From contig JAEOSR010000043.1 of assembly GCA_016840285.1 (NCBI GenBank), forward strand, positions 1 to 64,000: DNA of 64,000 bases, given 5' to 3'. Positions within the stretch are counted from its first letter, which is position 1, and each line of letters opens with the position of its first letter. The notes beneath the pieces were generated by a model, which saw nothing but the letters and a program-made list of their open reading frames with translations, was not told the origin of the DNA and ran no database searches. Both the position numbers and the translations under genes were made by a program. The stretch is from Candidatus Hodarchaeota archaeon (GTDB taxonomy: Archaea > Asgardarchaeota > Heimdallarchaeia > Hodarchaeales > Hodarchaeaceae). Shown one piece after another: positions 61,435-64,000 of the stretch.

Positions 61435-61498
61435 TAATTAGTAAGAAGAACTAATTATCTACAGATTATATAATTAACATAAATTCATCTATAGATGA
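61435..61498 (+). promoter_or_regulatory. Inverted repeats between divergent genes
   Basis: Two repeats lie in the 153-base gap between the nucleotidyltransferase fusion and the next methyltransferase gene. One is TAATTAGT-N7-ACTAATTA (61435-61457). The other is a perfect 14-base palindrome TCATCTATAGATGA (61485-61498), 19 bases ahead of the ATG at 61518. They could be operators for a local regulator; no controller protein gene is in view. Confidence 0.4.
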
Positions 61499-61517
61499 TT
61501 AACTTGAGTCTTCAGAT

Positions 61518-64000
61518 ATGATCCAGTTATATTCTAGTTTGAAGCCCTTTTATGAGAAATTTCTTATCAGGGGTCAATCTTATGGACTATCCCCGCATAA
61601 AATTCATGAAATGGCCTTAAACCTTTTTATTAAATTTCTTAGTGTTGTTATTCTTGTAACATCTAGCGGGAGTATTAGGGAACGGGAGAAATCATTAATG
61701 GATTCTCAAAAGATTCGTAAGGCAATTCATGAAATCTTATTTCAGAAAGGTTTACTGACTCCACAACTATTCCCCAATGGTGTACCTCCTATTTTGTATG
61801 AATTACTTGAATTATCTCATCAAGAGATACAATTTAAGGATTCTTTACCCCCTGAAGAATGGGATATACTCATTGAGCTACTTCTAGCACAACAATGGAC
61901 TTTGACTGAAGATTTTAACGATGTTCATAAAGAAAAAACTCTGCTCTCTCCAGAATTTTTATCTTTTTTTTATGAGAATGTTCTAAATGATTTTGAGAAT
62001 TTTTTTCGTTTAACTCCTAAAGTTTCCAAAAGAAAACATAAAGGGATCTTTTATACTCCGTGGCGCATTATTCGTGAAATCACAGACAGGTGTTTTGACC
62101 ACCATATTAATATTAACTCTCATTCGATAATAGATCGAAAATTGAATATAAAAATCCTTGATCCGAGCTGTGGAACTGGTTCTTTTCTTGTTTATACTGC
62201 AGAAAGCATTTTTCAACGTTATAAAAGTAATTATGAGTCTGAAAATATAATCCCCCAGAAAATTATCGAAGAATGTATTTATGGTATAGATCTGTCTCAA
62301 AGCAGTTTAACTGTAGCTAAATTCAGACTATTATTTTGGATTCTTAATTTCGATCCTAATACAATTGATTCACTTCCCAATTGGTTATTTAGAAATATTT
62401 GTGTTGGAAACAGTTTATTTGGGCTTTATAACGAAAGAATTCAATATCCTCTGGATTATTCAACAGTTTTGTCACGAATAACTAGACAATTAAATTTTGA
62501 AAAACAGCAGCAATCATTTTCTAAGGCTGAGGAAAACTGGCTTGAGACTAGTTTTCACGTAAAAGACGCAAAAAAAGGATTTCTCCTAAAGAGTTCTCAC
62601 CAAAAAGCAATTCAAAGAGCAGAAGAAGACCTCCTGTCTCTTATCGATACATTCTACCAAAATTGGCTAAAAAAACGCTTAAGTACCTATCCACGTCCAG
62701 CACCCATCAAAAGGAATGATTTGGGAATAATTACACCTTTCCATTGGGGTATTGCCTTTCCTGAAGTGATCCTTAAAGGTGGTTTTGATGTAGTATTAGG
62801 AAATCCTCCCTATGGAAGGTCAATCCTCTCCAAAAATGAAAAATCAACGTTGAAATTGATATATAAATCATGCTCAGGCAAGAATCCAAAAAAATATAGC
62901 CTGAATGCCGCTAGTGCTTTCATTGAAAGGTCAATTATTGTTCTAAAACATAACGGAACATTAGGTCTAATTGTGCCTTTTTCAATTCTGAGAGTTGAGG
63001 AATTTGAAACTCTGCGGGAATATATGTTAGAAAGAACCATGATATGGAAAATTAATGATGAATCAGCAGCTTTTGCTGATGTTACCTTGGAAATGTGTTC
63101 CATTTTCTTGACTAAAAAAGTTGAATCGGACTATGAAGTTTCCATAAGTCCTCGTCCAAGCATTAACGCAGAGTTGACGGTTCCAATTAATATTTTTAAA
63201 AAATACAACCGCTTCATGATTTATTACAACGAGCTTTGGGATAAAACAGCTAGTCAGGGATTAGTACTGGATGGAGTGGTGAGTGGCGATTATGGAATTG
63301 ACCATCGGATCCTTAAAAAGGATTTGAGTTCAAAAAGTTCGAAAAAGTACCCAATTTGCTATTTACACTCAGGACGAAGTGTCGCAAAATATGCACTAAA
63401 TCCGAAATACTTTCAATGGTCAAAACCTCATCCTACAAATGAGCGATTTTCTACTTATTTTCGAGAGTCTAGGCTTGTGAATACAGCCATTGGTAATCGA
63501 TTTAGAGTAGCATATAAACCAGAAAAAATTGTGCCTGGTACTAATGTATCTATTCTAGAAATTGACCACTCTTACCATTTTTTTCCAATGTTAATTCTAT
63601 TAAACTCTGATCTCATTAATTATCTTTTAAAGAGATATATTCTCAATTTTAGTCATTTAACAGTCTATCTTCATAAATACTATACTAGACTAATTCCTAT
63701 TAAGTACCCACATGAATTCGAACAGGAATTTACAAACCTAGCAAGTTATCTCCTTTTCCTCAACCAAGCATATCTCTGTGGAAAAATAACTTATGATAAG
63801 CGAACTGATTACTTACTTAACCTAGCGAACTATTTAGTCTATGATCTATATTTCCCAGAAATTTTAGGAATATCATCCAACCTAGCAGTTAGTGTGGGAA
63901 AGTACTTGAAATCTATTGATATTGAATCCTTTCTCGATCTAATCCTTTTTCAGGAATCTGAAACTGATAGAGAACGGTTATCGTTAGTGATCTATTCGAA
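61518..64000 (+). CDS. Large Eco57I-like adenine methyltransferase (3' end missing)
   Basis: At least 827 codons, open to the window edge. The start at 61518 is preferred to the ATG at 61698 because the first segment (HEMALNLFIKFLSVVIL) matches the N-terminal helical region of the 840-residue methyltransferase. GIFYTPWRIIREI opens the catalytic part. Motif I is ILDPSCGTGSFLVY (215-221 core), followed by CIYGIDLSQSSL, and the catalytic motif is VVLGNPPYGRS (NPPY 429-432). A helical insert of about 100 residues separates them. The specificity part begins at VVSGDYGID. It may be a type IIG restriction-modification protein; no nuclease motif is recognised in what can be read. Confidence 0.85.
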   Translation, partial: MIQLYSSLKPFYEKFLIRGQSYGLSPHKIHEMALNLFIKFLSVVILVTSSGSIREREKSLMDSQKIRKAIHEILFQKGLLTPQLFPNGVPPILYELLELSHQEIQFKDSLPPEEWDILIELLLAQQWTLTEDFNDVHKEKTLLSPEFLSFFYENVLNDFENFFRLTPKVSKRKHKGIFYTPWRIIREITDRCFDHHININSHSIIDRKLNIKILDPSCGTGSFLVYTAESIFQRYKSNYESENIIPQKIIEECIYGIDLSQSSLTVAKFRLLFWILNFDPNTIDSLPNWLFRNICVGNSLFGLYNERIQYPLDYSTVLSRITRQLNFEKQQQSFSKAEENWLETSFHVKDAKKGFLLKSSHQKAIQRAEEDLLSLIDTFYQNWLKKRLSTYPRPAPIKRNDLGIITPFHWGIAFPEVILKGGFDVVLGNPPYGRSILSKNEKSTLKLIYKSCSGKNPKKYSLNAASAFIERSIIVLKHNGTLGLIVPFSILRVEEFETLREYMLERTMIWKINDESAAFADVTLEMCSIFLTKKVESDYEVSISPRPSINAELTVPINIFKKYNRFMIYYNELWDKTASQGLVLDGVVSGDYGIDHRILKKDLSSKSSKKYPICYLHSGRSVAKYALNPKYFQWSKPHPTNERFSTYFRESRLVNTAIGNRFRVAYKPEKIVPGTNVSILEIDHSYHFFPMLILLNSDLINYLLKRYILNFSHLTVYLHKYYTRLIPIKYPHEFEQEFTNLASYLLFLNQAYLCGKITYDKRTDYLLNLANYLVYDLYFPEILGISSNLAVSVGKYLKSIDIESFLDLILFQESETDRERLSLVIYS

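Overview
The window is AT-rich archaeal DNA, most likely from an Asgard archaeon and perhaps from the heimdallarchaeial side. This rests on gene content, because there is no rRNA and no tRNA to anchor it. The strongest markers are a profilin-like gene (40459-40833), several proteins that look like longin/roadblock folds (25961-28092, 48112-49218), an NADPH-dependent F420 reductase (42375-43073) and a SerK-like kinase (1788-2525). Genes carry Shine-Dalgarno motifs, some with GTG or TTG starts, and archaeal TATA boxes are visible. Most other genes are ordinary metabolism, transport and peptidase genes. There is no CRISPR array, insertion sequence or prophage that I can see.

Layout. 1-3.2 kb: end of an ECF vitamin/metal importer (ATPase, then EcfT), a SerK-like protein and thyX. 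3.2-8.5 kb, minus strand: a surface protein, then a regulator-ATPase-permease-permease ABC exporter operon. 8.6-12.5 kb: threonine synthase, an M32 carboxypeptidase and an M42 aminopeptidase. 12.8-23.4 kb: small and hypothetical genes, a PI3/4-kinase/HipA-like kinase next to a YkgJ-type cysteine-cluster protein, an acidic surface protein with a clear terminator, a membrane-anchored winged-helix protein, an acidic/polyproline protein behind an operator-like promoter, an MFS carrier with a thioredoxin-like protein, two coiled-coil genes and a C_GCAxxG_C_C redox protein. 23.5-30.6 kb: an O-methyltransferase, an aminotransferase, a tandem pair of longin-like paralogues of which the second has an in-frame TGA, a membrane protein, a decayed alpha/beta hydrolase and a mini EF-Tu domain-II protein.

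30.6-34.7 kb: an operon of two adenine DNA methyltransferases. 35-43 kb: a receiver-PAS protein without a kinase, an oxidoreductase, a zinc-ribbon membrane protein, a YdjM-like protein, profilin, a phosphohexomutase and the F420 reductase. 43-54 kb: another adenine methyltransferase, a class III aminotransferase, an M20 peptidase, a longin plus possible DENN protein, several unknown proteins (two with membrane segments) and a large APC permease.

54.5-64 kb looks like an accessory region for nucleic-acid processing. It holds a metallophosphoesterase, two facing nucleotidyltransferase-fold genes, an adenine methyltransferase, a large tRNA nucleotidyltransferase fusion, and a divergent methyltransferase that runs off the end. 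The fusion (59409-61364) is the most striking object in the window. It is a bacterial-type CCA-adding/poly(A)-polymerase-like enzyme followed by a polynucleotide-kinase-like domain whose Walker A segment lies at the extreme C-terminus, which suggests a circularly permuted kinase. In total the window holds five Eco57I/TaqI-like adenine methyltransferases at four loci, with no recognisable separate endonuclease gene.
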